Assembly: GCF_023197165.1 (NCBI RefSeq)
Contig: NZ_JALPRD010000002.1
Location: 62,001-126,000 of the forward strand
DNA: 64,000 bases
Direction: 5' to 3'
Source of the DNA: Sphingopyxis sp. MSC1_008
GTDB taxonomy: Bacteria; Pseudomonadota; Alphaproteobacteria; Sphingomonadales; Sphingomonadaceae
The position numbers were made by a program, and so were the translations under genes. The notes beneath the pieces are model-generated. The model saw only the letters and a program-made list of their open reading frames with translations, was not told the DNA's origin and ran no database searches. Shown here piece after piece: positions 1-9,137 of the stretch; position 1 is the first letter of the stretch; each line of letters starts with the position of its first letter.

Positions 1-65
1 TTCGCGAACCTGGGCTGCCTGACAGCGGCGCGGAAATCAGATATCGCTGTTCGGCATAACTGAAT

Positions 66-193
66 AGCCCCGCCCCTTTAGGGGAGGGGCAGCGAGACTT
101 GCCAGCTTGCTGGCTAGTCGCAGCGGGGTGGGGCATCGGCCTTGCGCAAGGCTGATGGCCCCACCCCAACCCCTCCCCTGAAGGAGGGGCTTG
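66..193. repeat. Multi-hairpin palindromic intergenic repeat
   Basis: The outer arms (about 66-90 and 170-191) are imperfect inverted copies of one another, rich in CCCC/GGGG. A long inner hairpin lies between them, with arms GGGTGGGGCATC and its near complement around 115-168. The layout resembles REP/MITE-like repeats common between genes in sphingomonads. It ends just before the first gene, so it may also act as a transcript end or processing site. No gene is visible in bases 1-214. Confidence 0.6.
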
Positions 194-214
194 AGGGCTA
201 TGAGGGCGAAGGAA

Positions 215-1075
215 ATGCAGAACGGCCTGTCGGTCGATGTCGAGGACTGGTTCCAGGTCGGCGCCTTTGAGCGCACGATCGACCGTGCCGACTGGCCGAC
301 GCTCGAATGCCGCGTCGAGGCGAATTGCGACGCGGTGCTGCAGATTTTCGCCGATGCGAGCGCCAAAGGCACCTTCTTCACCCTGGGCTGGGTCGCCGAA
401 CGCTATCCCGCGCTGATCAAGCGTATCACCGACGCCGGGCACGAACTCGCGAGCCACGGCTACGACCATCAGCGCGTCTTCAACATGAGCGCCGACGCAT
501 TTGCGGCGGATCTCAAGAAGACGCGGGCGATCCTCGAAGACTTGGGCGGCGTGGCGATCCGCGGCTATCGCGCGCCGAGCTTTTCGGTCGATACACGCAC
601 GCCGTGGGCACATGCGGTGCTCGCCGAACAGGGCTATGCCTATTCGTCCAGCGTCGCGCCCGTCGTCCACGATCATTATGGCTGGCCGCAAAGCCCGCGC
701 CATGCATGGCGCCCGCTCCCCGACAGCGATCTCGTCGAATGGCCCGTCACCACCGCGCGCTTTGCCGGGCGGACATTGGCAGCGGGGGGCGGCGGCTTTA
801 TGCGGATGCTGCCCTATGGCTTCACCCGCTGGGCGATCGCACGCATGAACGAGGAAGGGCATCCGGCGATCCTCTATTTCCATCCATGGGAAATCGATCC
901 CGGCCAGCCGCGCGTCGCCGATGCGCCGATCCGGTCGAAGATCCGCCATTACAGCGGCCTGTCAGCGATGGCCGGCAAGCTGAAGAAATTGCTCGCCGAT
1001 TTCGAATGGACGCGCGCCGACGCCCTGCTCCCCGCGCAGCAGCAGCGCGCTTTGCCGTGGCGCGCCGCGGCGTGA
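215..1075 (+). CDS. XrtA system polysaccharide deacetylase (NodB-type, DUF3473 family)
   Basis: This 286-residue protein resembles the polysaccharide deacetylases of exosortase A loci (TIGR03006 type), which remove acetyl groups from exopolysaccharide sugars. The N-terminal SVDVEDWFQV carries the first metal-binding Asp of the NodB fold. A central GYRAPSFS motif and a C-terminal YFHPWEIDP are also typical. ATG 215 is chosen because the family signature starts almost at once and GAGGG lies about 8 bases upstream; ATG 200 is an alternative. The stop overlaps the GTG start of the next gene (GTGA), suggesting translational coupling within the XrtA operon. Confidence 0.9.
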   Translation: MQNGLSVDVEDWFQVGAFERTIDRADWPTLECRVEANCDAVLQIFADASAKGTFFTLGWVAERYPALIKRITDAGHELASHGYDHQRVFNMSADAFAADLKKTRAILEDLGGVAIRGYRAPSFSVDTRTPWAHAVLAEQGYAYSSSVAPVVHDHYGWPQSPRHAWRPLPDSDLVEWPVTTARFAGRTLAAGGGGFMRMLPYGFTRWAIARMNEEGHPAILYFHPWEIDPGQPRVADAPIRSKIRHYSGLSAMAGKLKKLLADFEWTRADALLPAQQQRALPWRAAA

Positions 1076-2121
1076 ACGCGCCTGTGTCGAGCCTCACCGC
1101 CGCACCGCTGTCCGACGCCACTGCGTGGGACAGCTATGTCGCCGCGCACGCGCAAGCGACGCCGTTCCACACCCGCGCATGGTGCGAGGCGATCACCAAG
1201 GCCACCGGCCACCGCTGCCACCTCGTCACCGCGCGCGATGCTGGCGGCAAGCTGACCGGTCTCCTGCCGCTCCACCATATCCGCTCGCGGCTGTTCGGTC
1301 AGGCGCTCGTCGCCAGCGGCTTCGCGGTAGGCGGCGGCATTCTCGCCGACAATGCCGCTGTGGCGGCAACGCTCGCGCAAGGCGCGGCCGACATGGCGCG
1401 ATCGCTCGGCGTCCCGTCGGTCGAACTGCGCGGCGGCCCGCTGCCCGCCGGCTGGCAGGTCGAAGAAGGCACCTACGCCGGCTTCGCGCGCGACCTCGCT
1501 AACGACGACGATGCCGAACTCCTCGCCATCCCGCGCAAACAGCGCGCCGAGGTCCGCAAGGCGCTCGAAAGCGGCCTCACGATCACCACCGGCCGCTCCG
1601 AACAGGACCGCGCCGACCATTATCGCATCTACGCAACCAGCGTTCGCAACCTCGGCACCCCCGTTTTTCCCAAGTCTTTGTTTTCATGTGTAATCGATGC
1701 CTTCGGCGACGATGCCGACATCCTCAATGTGCGCAACGATCGTGAAGTTGTCGCCAGCGTCCTCAGCCTGTACTGGCGCGGCACCGTCATGCCCTATTGG
1801 GGCGGCGGCACCACCGACGCCCGCCGCCTCCGCGCCAACGAACTCATGTACTTCGCGCTGATGCGCCATGCCCGCGAACGCGGCTGCACCCGCTTCGATT
1901 TCGGCCGCTCGAAACTCGGCACCGGACCCTTCGCCTACAAGAAGAACTGGGGCTTCGAACCGCAACCGCTCGCCTACGCCCGCTGGCTCGCCCCCGGCGA
2001 GGTCGCGCGCGACACCAACCCGAACAGCGCCAAATACCGGCTGCAAGTCGACCTGTGGAAGAAACTGCCGCTCTGGGCAGCAAACCGGATCGGCCCGCTG
2101 ATCGCCCGCGGATTGGGCTAG
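1072..2121 (+). CDS. FemAB-like protein of the XrtA/PEP-CTERM system
   Basis: This 349-residue GNAT-fold protein matches the FemAB-like family found in exosortase A loci (TIGR03019 type), thought to transfer acyl or aminoacyl groups during exopolysaccharide or surface-protein maturation. The start is the GTG overlapping the upstream stop; the reading frame stays open far upstream, but that part is antisense-like shadow. The C-terminal motif FDFGRSKLGTGPFAYKKNWG is typical. Around 1661-1697 the codon use turns abruptly AT-rich (SLFSCVID), unlike the rest of the gene. The stop TAG shares one base with the GTG of the next gene. Confidence 0.87.
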   Translation: MNAPVSSLTAAPLSDATAWDSYVAAHAQATPFHTRAWCEAITKATGHRCHLVTARDAGGKLTGLLPLHHIRSRLFGQALVASGFAVGGGILADNAAVAATLAQGAADMARSLGVPSVELRGGPLPAGWQVEEGTYAGFARDLANDDDAELLAIPRKQRAEVRKALESGLTITTGRSEQDRADHYRIYATSVRNLGTPVFPKSLFSCVIDAFGDDADILNVRNDREVVASVLSLYWRGTVMPYWGGGTTDARRLRANELMYFALMRHARERGCTRFDFGRSKLGTGPFAYKKNWGFEPQPLAYARWLAPGEVARDTNPNSAKYRLQVDLWKKLPLWAANRIGPLIARGLG

Positions 2122-3326
2122 TGGCCGAGATCCTGTTCCTCGTTCACCGCGCGCCCTGGCCCCCCGACCGCGGCGACCGGATCCGTAGCTGGCATATGTT
2201 CGAGGCGCTGGCAAAGCTCGCGCCGGTGCACGTCGCCGCGCTCGCCGACAATGTGGAGGATGCCGAGACCGCCCGCGCAAAGATGGCACCGCTTTGCAAG
2301 AGTTTGGTCATCGAAGTGCGAAAGGCTTCGCGCGCGGTCGCGCTGGTACAGGCCGTGCTGCGCGGCGAGCCGGTGTCGAACCAACTGTTCCGCAACGCCG
2401 CGCTAGCCCGCCTCGTTGATAATCTCGTCAAACAGGGCGACATCACCCATATCGTCGCCTTCTCGGGTCAGATGGCGCAATATATCCCGGTCGGTTTCGA
2501 CGGCCCGGTACTGATGGATTTCGTCGACGTCGATTCCGCCAAGTTCGCGACCTATGCCGAGCAGGATAAACGCCAGCCGCTGAACTGGGTGCACAAGCGT
2601 GAGGCGGGCGTTCTGGGTGCTTACGAAGCGGCGGTCGCGCGCCGTGTCGATGCCAGTCTGTTCGTCAGCGAGGCAGAGGCGACACTGTTCCGCGCGCAGA
2701 GCGGGCTCCATGCCGACAAGGTGCGCGCCATCGAAAACGGCATCGACACCGATCGCTTTGATCCGGCAACCACGCTGGAAGCCGTTGGGCAGGGGGCAGG
2801 GCCGCTGGCGGTATTCACCGGCCAGATGGATTATCGCCCGAATATCGACGCGGTGCGCTGGTTCGCGACCGATATATTGCCGCTGATCCGCCAGCGTCAC
2901 GGTGAGGCGCGCTTCGTTATTGTCGGCCGCGCGCCGACCGACGAGGTGCGTGCGCTTGAGGCGCTCCCCGGCGTGACGGTCACCGGCGAGGTGCCCGACG
3001 TGCGGCCGTGGCTCGCCGCTGCCGACGCGGTCGTCGCGCCGCTGCTGCTCGCACGCGGCGTCCAGAACAAACTGCTCGAAGCGATGGCGATGGCGCGGCC
3101 GGTGGTGGCAAGCGCTGCCGCCGCCACAGGAATCGACACGGTTCCGGGCGAGCATCTGCTCGTTGCCGATAATGCCACGGGCATTGCGGAAGCCGTGTGT
3201 GCCCTCTTCGACGACCGCGCCGCGGCCGCGAAGATGGGTCAGGCGGCGCGCGCGCGGATGATTGAACGTTACGGCTGGGACGCCCGCCTTGCACCGCTCG
3301 GCGAGCTTCTCGGATTGCCCGCGTGA
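2121..3326 (+). CDS. XrtA system glycosyltransferase (TIGR03087 / GT4-like)
   Basis: This 401-residue GT-B fold glycosyltransferase matches the family that accompanies exosortase A (TIGR03087 type). The N-terminus has FLVHRAPWPPDRGDRIRSWH, the acceptor-domain signature of this group. The C-terminal nucleotide-sugar domain has GVQNKLLEAMAMARPVVAS, the usual GT4-like ExxxxG region. It probably adds a sugar to the exopolysaccharide repeat unit on the cytoplasmic face. It starts at GTG 2121, sharing one base with the FemAB stop, and its own end overlaps the exosortase start by four bases. Confidence 0.88.
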   Translation: MAEILFLVHRAPWPPDRGDRIRSWHMFEALAKLAPVHVAALADNVEDAETARAKMAPLCKSLVIEVRKASRAVALVQAVLRGEPVSNQLFRNAALARLVDNLVKQGDITHIVAFSGQMAQYIPVGFDGPVLMDFVDVDSAKFATYAEQDKRQPLNWVHKREAGVLGAYEAAVARRVDASLFVSEAEATLFRAQSGLHADKVRAIENGIDTDRFDPATTLEAVGQGAGPLAVFTGQMDYRPNIDAVRWFATDILPLIRQRHGEARFVIVGRAPTDEVRALEALPGVTVTGEVPDVRPWLAAADAVVAPLLLARGVQNKLLEAMAMARPVVASAAAATGIDTVPGEHLLVADNATGIAEAVCALFDDRAAAAKMGQAARARMIERYGWDARLAPLGELLGLPA

Positions 3327-4801
3327 CGCTGTGGCAACGGCATCTTGCCGCGCTGGCGCTGCTCTCGGCGGCGATCTTCGCGATCTTCTGGCGCGAGGCG
3401 GCCGATGTGGCGGGTATCTGGTGGAACAGCTCGACCTTCACCCACTGCCTGCTGATCTTGCCGATGATCGGCTGGCTGGTGTCGCAACGCACCGCGCTGC
3501 TGCGGCCGCTGACGCCGGTGTATTGGTGGCCTGCGCTGATATGGATGGCGGGCGCAGGGTTGGTATGGCTCGTGGGCGAGGCGGCAGGGGTCGGCCTGTT
3601 TCGGCAACTCGGTCTCATATTGATGCTCCAGGGCGCGGTCGCGGTGACACTCGGCGAAAAGCTGGTTCGCGCGTTGCTCTTCCCGCTTGGCTATGCGTTG
3701 CTGCTCGTGCCGTTCGGTGAGGAACTGGTGCCGCTACTTCAGACGCTCACCGCGCATATCAGCATGATATTGCTCCACCTCTCGGGCATTCCAGCCGAGA
3801 TGGAGGGGGTCTTCATCACGACGCCCGCCGGTTTCTTCGAGGTCGCCGAGGCCTGCTCGGGGGTCAATTTCCTGATCGCGATGCTCGCGTATGCGGTGTT
3901 TGCGGCGCATCTCTGTTTCCGCAGCTGGACGCGGCGGATCGTCTTTGTCGTGGCTGCGCTCGCGACGACGATCCTCGCCAATGCGCTGCGCGCCTATGGC
4001 ACGATGGTCGCGGCAGAAATCTGGGGGATCGAAGCGGCGGGCGGGATCGATCATATTTTCTATGGCTGGTTCTTCTTTGGCGTGGTGATCCTGCTCGTCA
4101 TGCTCGTCGCGCGCCGCTGGTTCGATCGGCCGGCGAACGATGCCGCGGTCGATGTGAGCAGGCTGGGCGGGGTGCCGCGCTTTTCCGGGCCTGCGAAAGC
4201 GGTGCTGCCGGCCGCACTCGCGGTGCCGTTGCTCTTTGCCGCTTGGGGGATGCTGGTCGGCGGACGCAGCGCACCCTTGCCCGATACGATGACGGTCGAA
4301 GCGCCGCCGGGCTGGGGCGAGGCGCGCGTCGAAACCATGGAATGGCAGCCGCGCTTCGATGGCGCCGATCACCGGCTGCTGCGCCAGTTTGCCAACGACA
4401 GGGGGCAGGTGGTGACCGTCGCGATCGGCGGGTACGAGCACCAGGCGGAGGGGCGCGAGGTCGTTGCCTTCGGGCAAGGCGCGATCGACCCCGACAGCAA
4501 ATGGGCGTGGAGCGCTGCGCTGCCCGCGATTGAGGGCGCAAAGACCGAGCGGCTGCTGCATCCCGGCCCGGTGCTGCGCGATGCCGCGACCTGGTATGTC
4601 GTCGATGGCAAGGTGACGGGCAGTGCGCGTGCGGCAAAGCTTGCGGGCCTCAAGGCACGGTTGCTCGGCGGCGACCCGCGCGCCTTGTCGCTGATCATAT
4701 CGAGCGAGGAGCGGCGCGGGGGCCGCAATGCGATAGAGGATTTCCTTTCCGCGTCGGGCGGAGTCAATGCAATGGCTGACCGCGCGCTGAAAACGCGTTA
4801 A
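3323..4801 (+). CDS. xrtA: Exosortase A fused to an EpsI domain
   Basis: This is a 492-residue inner-membrane transpeptidase-like protein. Exosortases cleave PEP-CTERM tails and are linked to exopolysaccharide export. The N-terminal 270 residues hold about eight hydrophobic segments. The catalytic triad of the family is visible: C178 (EACSGVNFL), R223 (NALRAYG) and H244 (GIDHIFYGW). After about residue 290 comes a periplasmic EpsI-like domain (DTMTVEAPPGWGE to the end), which is a separate gene in many bacteria. The start is a GTG overlapping the previous stop. No PEP-CTERM substrate protein is encoded in the window. Confidence 0.93.
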   Translation: MTLWQRHLAALALLSAAIFAIFWREAADVAGIWWNSSTFTHCLLILPMIGWLVSQRTALLRPLTPVYWWPALIWMAGAGLVWLVGEAAGVGLFRQLGLILMLQGAVAVTLGEKLVRALLFPLGYALLLVPFGEELVPLLQTLTAHISMILLHLSGIPAEMEGVFITTPAGFFEVAEACSGVNFLIAMLAYAVFAAHLCFRSWTRRIVFVVAALATTILANALRAYGTMVAAEIWGIEAAGGIDHIFYGWFFFGVVILLVMLVARRWFDRPANDAAVDVSRLGGVPRFSGPAKAVLPAALAVPLLFAAWGMLVGGRSAPLPDTMTVEAPPGWGEARVETMEWQPRFDGADHRLLRQFANDRGQVVTVAIGGYEHQAEGREVVAFGQGAIDPDSKWAWSAALPAIEGAKTERLLHPGPVLRDAATWYVVDGKVTGSARAAKLAGLKARLLGGDPRALSLIISSEERRGGRNAIEDFLSASGGVNAMADRALKTR

Positions 4802-4814
4802 GAGCGGTTCCTAT

Positions 4815-6710
4815 ATGTGTGGGATCGCCGGCATCTATCATCTGGAAACGGCGAAACCGGTCGACCCGGCGCGCGTGCGCGCGATGCTCCAGCCGATGCA
4901 GCATCGCGGCCCCGACGGATCGGGCGAGTGGACCGCCCCCGGGGTCGGGCTCGGCCACCTTCGCCTCTCGATCATCGACATCGCGGGCAGCCCGCAGCCG
5001 ATGGCGAGCGACGACGAGATCGTGACGCTCACCTATAATGGCGAAATCTATAATTTCCGCGAGCTGCGCGCCGAGCTCGAGGATCGCGGCCACCGCTTCC
5101 GTACCAGCGGCGATACCGAGGTCATCATCGCCGCGTGGCGCCAATGGGGACCCGACTGCCTGTCGCGGCTCAATGGTATGTTCGCCTTTGCGATCCACGA
5201 TCATCAGCGCGGATGCCTGTTTCTCGCGCGCGACCGGCTGGGGGTGAAGCCGCTCCATTATGTGCGCCTGTCGGATGGATCGGTGGCTTTCGCGTCGGAA
5301 CTGAAAGGGCTGCTGCGCAATCCGCTGCTGCGGCAGGAAGCCAATCTGACCGCGATCGAGGATTTCCTCGCTTTCGGTTATGTCCCCGACGACAATTGCA
5401 TCGTCGCAGGCGTCGAGAAGCTTCCCGCCGGCCATTATCTGATGCTCGAGCGCGGCAAGCCCGTGCCCCGGCCGACGCGCTGGTGGGCGCCCGATTTCTC
5501 GAAACGGATTCGCGCGAGCGAAGGCGAGGCGGCCGAGCATCTCGTCCACCTGATGCGCGCCGCGGTGACCGACCGCATGGTGTCCGACGTGCCGCTCGGC
5601 GCGTTCCTGTCGGGCGGGGTCGACAGCAGCGCGGTCGTCGCACTGATGGCCGAGGCGAGCGCAAAGGCGGTCAAGACCTGCACGATCGGCTTCGATCAGG
5701 CGGCGCTCGACGAGACCGCCTACGCCCAGCAGATCGCCGAGCGTTTCGCGACCGACCACCGCACGCGCACCGTATCGTCGGGCGACTTCACCCTCGTTGA
5801 CAAGATTGCCGACCAGTTCGACGAGCCCTTCGCCGATGCGAGCGCGCTGCCGACGTACCGCGTCTGCGAACTCGCGCGTGAAGAGGTGACGGTCGCGCTC
5901 TCGGGCGACGGCGCGGATGAAGCCTTCGCGGGATACCGCCGTCTGGTGTTCCAGCATCAGGAAGAGAAACTGCGCGGGCTGATCCCCGGCTTCCTGCGCC
6001 GCGGCGTGCTCGGTCCATTGTCGCATATGTGGCCGCAGATGGACTGGGCGCCCCGCCCGCTCCGCGCCCGCGCGACGCTCGCGAGCCTGTCGAAGAGCGG
6101 GGCGGAGGGCTATGCCGAAGCGGTTGGGGTGACGGGGCAGGCGCAACGCTCGCGGCTGTTCAATGACGCCGCGCACCATGCGCTCGGCGATCATGTTGCC
6201 GAGACACGCTATTGGAAGGCGATGGCCGAGGCGCCCGCCCGCGAGCCGCTCGATCGCGCGCAATATGCCGACCTGATGATCTGGCTACCCGGAGACATCC
6301 TGACCAAGACCGACCGGATGAGCATGGCGGTCAGCCTCGAGGCGCGTGAGCCCTTGCTCGATTATCGCCTGATCGAATTCGCCGCGAACCTGCCCGCGTC
6401 GATGCGCGTCAAGCGCGGGACGGGCAAGGCGATCATGAAGAAGGCGATGGAACGCTATCTGCCGCACGACATCTTGTACCGGCCCAAAATGGGGTTTGTG
6501 ACGCCGGTATCGCACTGGTTTCGCGGTCCGCTTGTCGAGGCTGCTAAGGGGCTTGCGACGTCATCTACGCTCGCGCGCTCGGGCTGGTTCGACATGGCCG
6601 AAATCGAACGCATCGTCGCGGCGCACCAGTCGGGGCGGCGCGATCACGGGCGGCTGATCTGGCAATTCTTCATGCTCGAAAAATCGCTGGCGAAGCTTTT
6701 CGGGATCTGA
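4815..6710 (+). CDS. XrtA system amidotransferase, asparagine-synthase-like
   Basis: This 631-residue protein has the class II glutamine amidotransferase layout. Cys2 (MCGIAGIYH) is the N-terminal nucleophile after Met removal. An ATP-pyrophosphatase synthetase domain follows with SGGVDSS at 266-272 and LSGDGADEAFAGYRR further on. It matches the asparagine synthetase-like family of exosortase A loci (TIGR03108 type). The natural substrate is more likely a sugar carboxylate or amino sugar of the exopolysaccharide than free aspartate, but that is inference. It lies 13 bases after xrtA, in the same operon. Confidence 0.9.
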   Translation: MCGIAGIYHLETAKPVDPARVRAMLQPMQHRGPDGSGEWTAPGVGLGHLRLSIIDIAGSPQPMASDDEIVTLTYNGEIYNFRELRAELEDRGHRFRTSGDTEVIIAAWRQWGPDCLSRLNGMFAFAIHDHQRGCLFLARDRLGVKPLHYVRLSDGSVAFASELKGLLRNPLLRQEANLTAIEDFLAFGYVPDDNCIVAGVEKLPAGHYLMLERGKPVPRPTRWWAPDFSKRIRASEGEAAEHLVHLMRAAVTDRMVSDVPLGAFLSGGVDSSAVVALMAEASAKAVKTCTIGFDQAALDETAYAQQIAERFATDHRTRTVSSGDFTLVDKIADQFDEPFADASALPTYRVCELAREEVTVALSGDGADEAFAGYRRLVFQHQEEKLRGLIPGFLRRGVLGPLSHMWPQMDWAPRPLRARATLASLSKSGAEGYAEAVGVTGQAQRSRLFNDAAHHALGDHVAETRYWKAMAEAPAREPLDRAQYADLMIWLPGDILTKTDRMSMAVSLEAREPLLDYRLIEFAANLPASMRVKRGTGKAIMKKAMERYLPHDILYRPKMGFVTPVSHWFRGPLVEAAKGLATSSTLARSGWFDMAEIERIVAAHQSGRRDHGRLIWQFFMLEKSLAKLFGI

Positions 6711-6787
6711 TTTTCCCTTTCCGGACGGGAAGGGCACGATGTGATTTGCCACCCATCTTTAACGCTTGGCTGGTAGGCTCGCTGCCG

Positions 6788-7972
6788 ATGACGGTCCATC
6801 CTGCCTTTCCGACGAGCGCCACCGAAGCGGCGCCGCTTACCGTGCGCGTTGTCGATCCGCTCGCACTATCGCCCGACCTTGCCGCGCAGTGGGACCGGGT
6901 GGCCGACGAGGCAAGCGAGCCCAATCCCTTTGCCGAACGCTGGTGCCTGCAATCGGCGCTGCACCTGCTCGATCCCGAGCGCCACGCGCGGCTGGTGCTC
7001 GTTCGCGACGGCAGCGACGGGCCGGTGATCGGCATCATGCCGCTCGCGGCCGCGACGCATTATGGCCGCGTGCCGCTGCGCCATGTCACGGGCTGGGCAC
7101 ACCCCAATCATTTTCACGGCGCACCGCTGGTGCGCGCGGGTTTCGAAAGCCTGTTCTGGTCGATCCTGCTCGGCTGGTGCGATGCGGCGCCATGGGCGCG
7201 CACGCTTGTGCACGTGCCGCGGCTGACCGAGGACGGCCCGCTCCACCGCGGGCTCGTCGAGGCCGCGCGGACGCGCGGTGGCGCGGCCGAGGTGGTGCAC
7301 CGCGAGGAACGCGCGCTGCTCGAAAGCAATCTATCGCCCGAGGAATATTGGGACGTTGCGGTGCGCGCCAAGAAGCGCAAGGAATTGCGGCGGCAGGCGA
7401 ACCGCCTCGCCGAACAGGGCGCTATAGCGTTTCGCCGCTGGCAACCGGGCGAGGCGATCGATCCGTGGGTCGACGCCTTCCTCGACCTCGAGGCGCGCGG
7501 CTGGAAGGGGCGTGCCAAATCCGCGCTCGCGAGCCAGAGCGACACACAAGCTTGGTTTCGCGCGATCCTCGTCGCAGCGGGTGACGCGGGGCGGCTGGAC
7601 ATGCGTGCGCTAGACCTCAACGACCGCCCGCTCGCCATGCTCGTCAACTTCCTTTGCCCACCCGGCGGCTTTTCGTTCAAGACCGCGTTCGACGAGGATT
7701 ATGCGCGCTTCTCGCCCGGCGTGCTGCTGCAACAGGCGAACCTCGACTTGCTGGGCGACCCGCAAATCGACTGGGTCGACAGCTGTGCCGCGCCTGGGCA
7801 CCCGATGATCGACAGCGTCTGGCGCGAACGCCGCGCGCTCGTGTGGGTCAATGTTCCGCTGGCGGCGGCGTCCGACCGGCTCCGCTTTGCCATGCTGACG
7901 AAGACCGAGCGGCTCTGGCGGCGCTGGAAGGGTGCCGCGGTGCCCGATAATGAAGTAGAAAGCCCGTCATGA
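6788..7972 (+). CDS. GNAT-fold acyltransferase, CelD/BcsL-like
   Basis: This 394-residue protein resembles the GNAT/CelD-like acetyltransferases found with polysaccharide clusters. Visible features are RAKKRKELRRQANRLAEQG and FLDLEARGWKGRAKSALAS, the usual central block of that family, and a C-terminal FKTAFDEDYARFSPGVLL that aligns with the acyl-CoA-binding part. ATG 6788 is preferred to the upstream TTG 6746. The function is probably acyl modification of a surface sugar. It is translationally coupled (ATGA overlap) to the JmjC/cupin-like gene that follows. The gap after the amidotransferase is 77 bases. Confidence 0.75.
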   Translation: MTVHPAFPTSATEAAPLTVRVVDPLALSPDLAAQWDRVADEASEPNPFAERWCLQSALHLLDPERHARLVLVRDGSDGPVIGIMPLAAATHYGRVPLRHVTGWAHPNHFHGAPLVRAGFESLFWSILLGWCDAAPWARTLVHVPRLTEDGPLHRGLVEAARTRGGAAEVVHREERALLESNLSPEEYWDVAVRAKKRKELRRQANRLAEQGAIAFRRWQPGEAIDPWVDAFLDLEARGWKGRAKSALASQSDTQAWFRAILVAAGDAGRLDMRALDLNDRPLAMLVNFLCPPGGFSFKTAFDEDYARFSPGVLLQQANLDLLGDPQIDWVDSCAAPGHPMIDSVWRERRALVWVNVPLAAASDRLRFAMLTKTERLWRRWKGAAVPDNEVESPS

Positions 7973-8835
7973 CCGCGCACCAGCCGATCACTCGCCCGGT
8001 ATTCCCCGCCGAAACGCTCGAACGGATGGCAGCGCTCTATCCGCTGCAAGCGGGGCTGCTCAACCATCATCTTCCCGATCATCCGCTGCTGTCGCTCGAA
8101 GCGCTCGCACAGCTTGGCGAGAGCCTGCCCGCGAGCGAGGTCGAATATAATCCGGGCAATGTGCCGATCGGCATCCTTCCCGAGGACATTCCGTCGAACG
8201 GTCTGTCGATCGGCGAAACGATCCGCACGATCGACAGCAACGGCAGCTGGGCGGTGCTCAAGAATATCGAGAATGTCGATGCCTATCGCACCCTGCTGAT
8301 GGACCTGCTCGGCGAACTGGAACCCGTCGTCGAGCCGCGCACCGGCGCGATGCTGACGCCGCAAGGTTTCATCTTCATCTCGTCGCCGGGATCGATTACG
8401 CCGTTCCACTTCGATCCCGAGCATAATATCCTGCTGCAATTGCGCGGCACAAAGGTGATGAACGTCTGGCCGTCGGGCGACGAACGCTTCGCCCACCGTC
8501 GCGAGCATGAACGCTACCACACCGGGGGCCACCGCAACCTGCCGTGGAAGGACGACTATCATGGCGATGCGCAACAGGTGCCGCTCGGGCCCGGCGATGC
8601 GGTGCTGATGCCCGTGATGGCGCCCCATTTCGTCGCCAATGGCGACGCCCCCTCGGTCTCGCTGTCGATCACCTGGCGCAGCGAGTGGAGCTATCGCGAA
8701 TCCGAAGCGCACGCCGCCAATGCGACCTTGCGCCGCATGGGGCTCGACCCCGCGATGCCGCCGCGCTGGCCGAGCTATGCCTGGATGAAAACCGTCGGTT
8801 GGCGCGTCGCGCGCCGGCTCAAACTCGTGTCCTGA
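7969..8835 (+). CDS. JmjC/cupin-like putative Fe(II) dioxygenase
   Basis: This 288-residue protein has a cupin/JmjC-like core. The HxD pair H147-x-D149 (TPFHFDPEHN) is followed by a distal H220 (MAPHFVAN), giving a plausible 2-His-1-carboxylate iron site. LQLRGTKVMNVWPSGDE matches the strand after the HxD in JmjC-like proteins. The substrate is unknown. Its start overlaps the stop of the GNAT-like gene by four bases, so the two products are probably made together and may act on the same surface molecule. It is the last gene before the infA housekeeping run. Confidence 0.75.
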   Translation: MTAHQPITRPVFPAETLERMAALYPLQAGLLNHHLPDHPLLSLEALAQLGESLPASEVEYNPGNVPIGILPEDIPSNGLSIGETIRTIDSNGSWAVLKNIENVDAYRTLLMDLLGELEPVVEPRTGAMLTPQGFIFISSPGSITPFHFDPEHNILLQLRGTKVMNVWPSGDERFAHRREHERYHTGGHRNLPWKDDYHGDAQQVPLGPGDAVLMPVMAPHFVANGDAPSVSLSITWRSEWSYRESEAHAANATLRRMGLDPAMPPRWPSYAWMKTVGWRVARRLKLVS

Positions 8836-8918
8836 AACCGCCTGTGACAGATTGCTTTCAATTGGCACAAATTGGCGTTATGGGCCCGCATCCTTGATTT
8901 CGAGACCATAGAGGACTG

Positions 8919-9137
8919 ATGGCGAAAGAAGAACTTCTGGAAATGCGCGGCCAAGTGGTCGAACTGCTGCCCAACGCGATGTTTCGCGTCAAACTGGAAA
9001 ATGACCACGAGATTCTGGGTCACACCGCCGGCAAGATGCGCAAGAACCGAATCCGCGTTCTGGTGGGCGACGAAGTGCTCGTCGAACTCACCCCCTATGA
9101 CCTGACCAAGGGTCGGATCACCTATCGCTTCAAGTGA
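8919..9137 (+). CDS. infA: Translation initiation factor IF-1
   Basis: This 72-residue protein has the full IF-1 length and sequence ([20 protein letters not shown] at the start, [13 protein letters not shown] at the end), a single S1/OB fold. It binds the A site of the 30S subunit with IF-2 and IF-3 during initiation. GAGG lies a few bases upstream of ATG 8919 and the start is unambiguous. The stop overlaps the GTG start of maf (GTGA), so it heads a small housekeeping operon with maf, the RNase E/G-like gene and yacG. Confidence 0.97.
   Translation: MAKEELLEMRGQVVELLPNAMFRVKLENDHEILGHTAGKMRKNRIRVLVGDEVLVELTPYDLTKGRITYRFK

Noticed and set aside
307..1071. N-terminal extension of the FemAB-like protein
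   Set aside because: The frame is open but overlaps the deacetylase gene fully; the family N-terminus fits GTG 1072.
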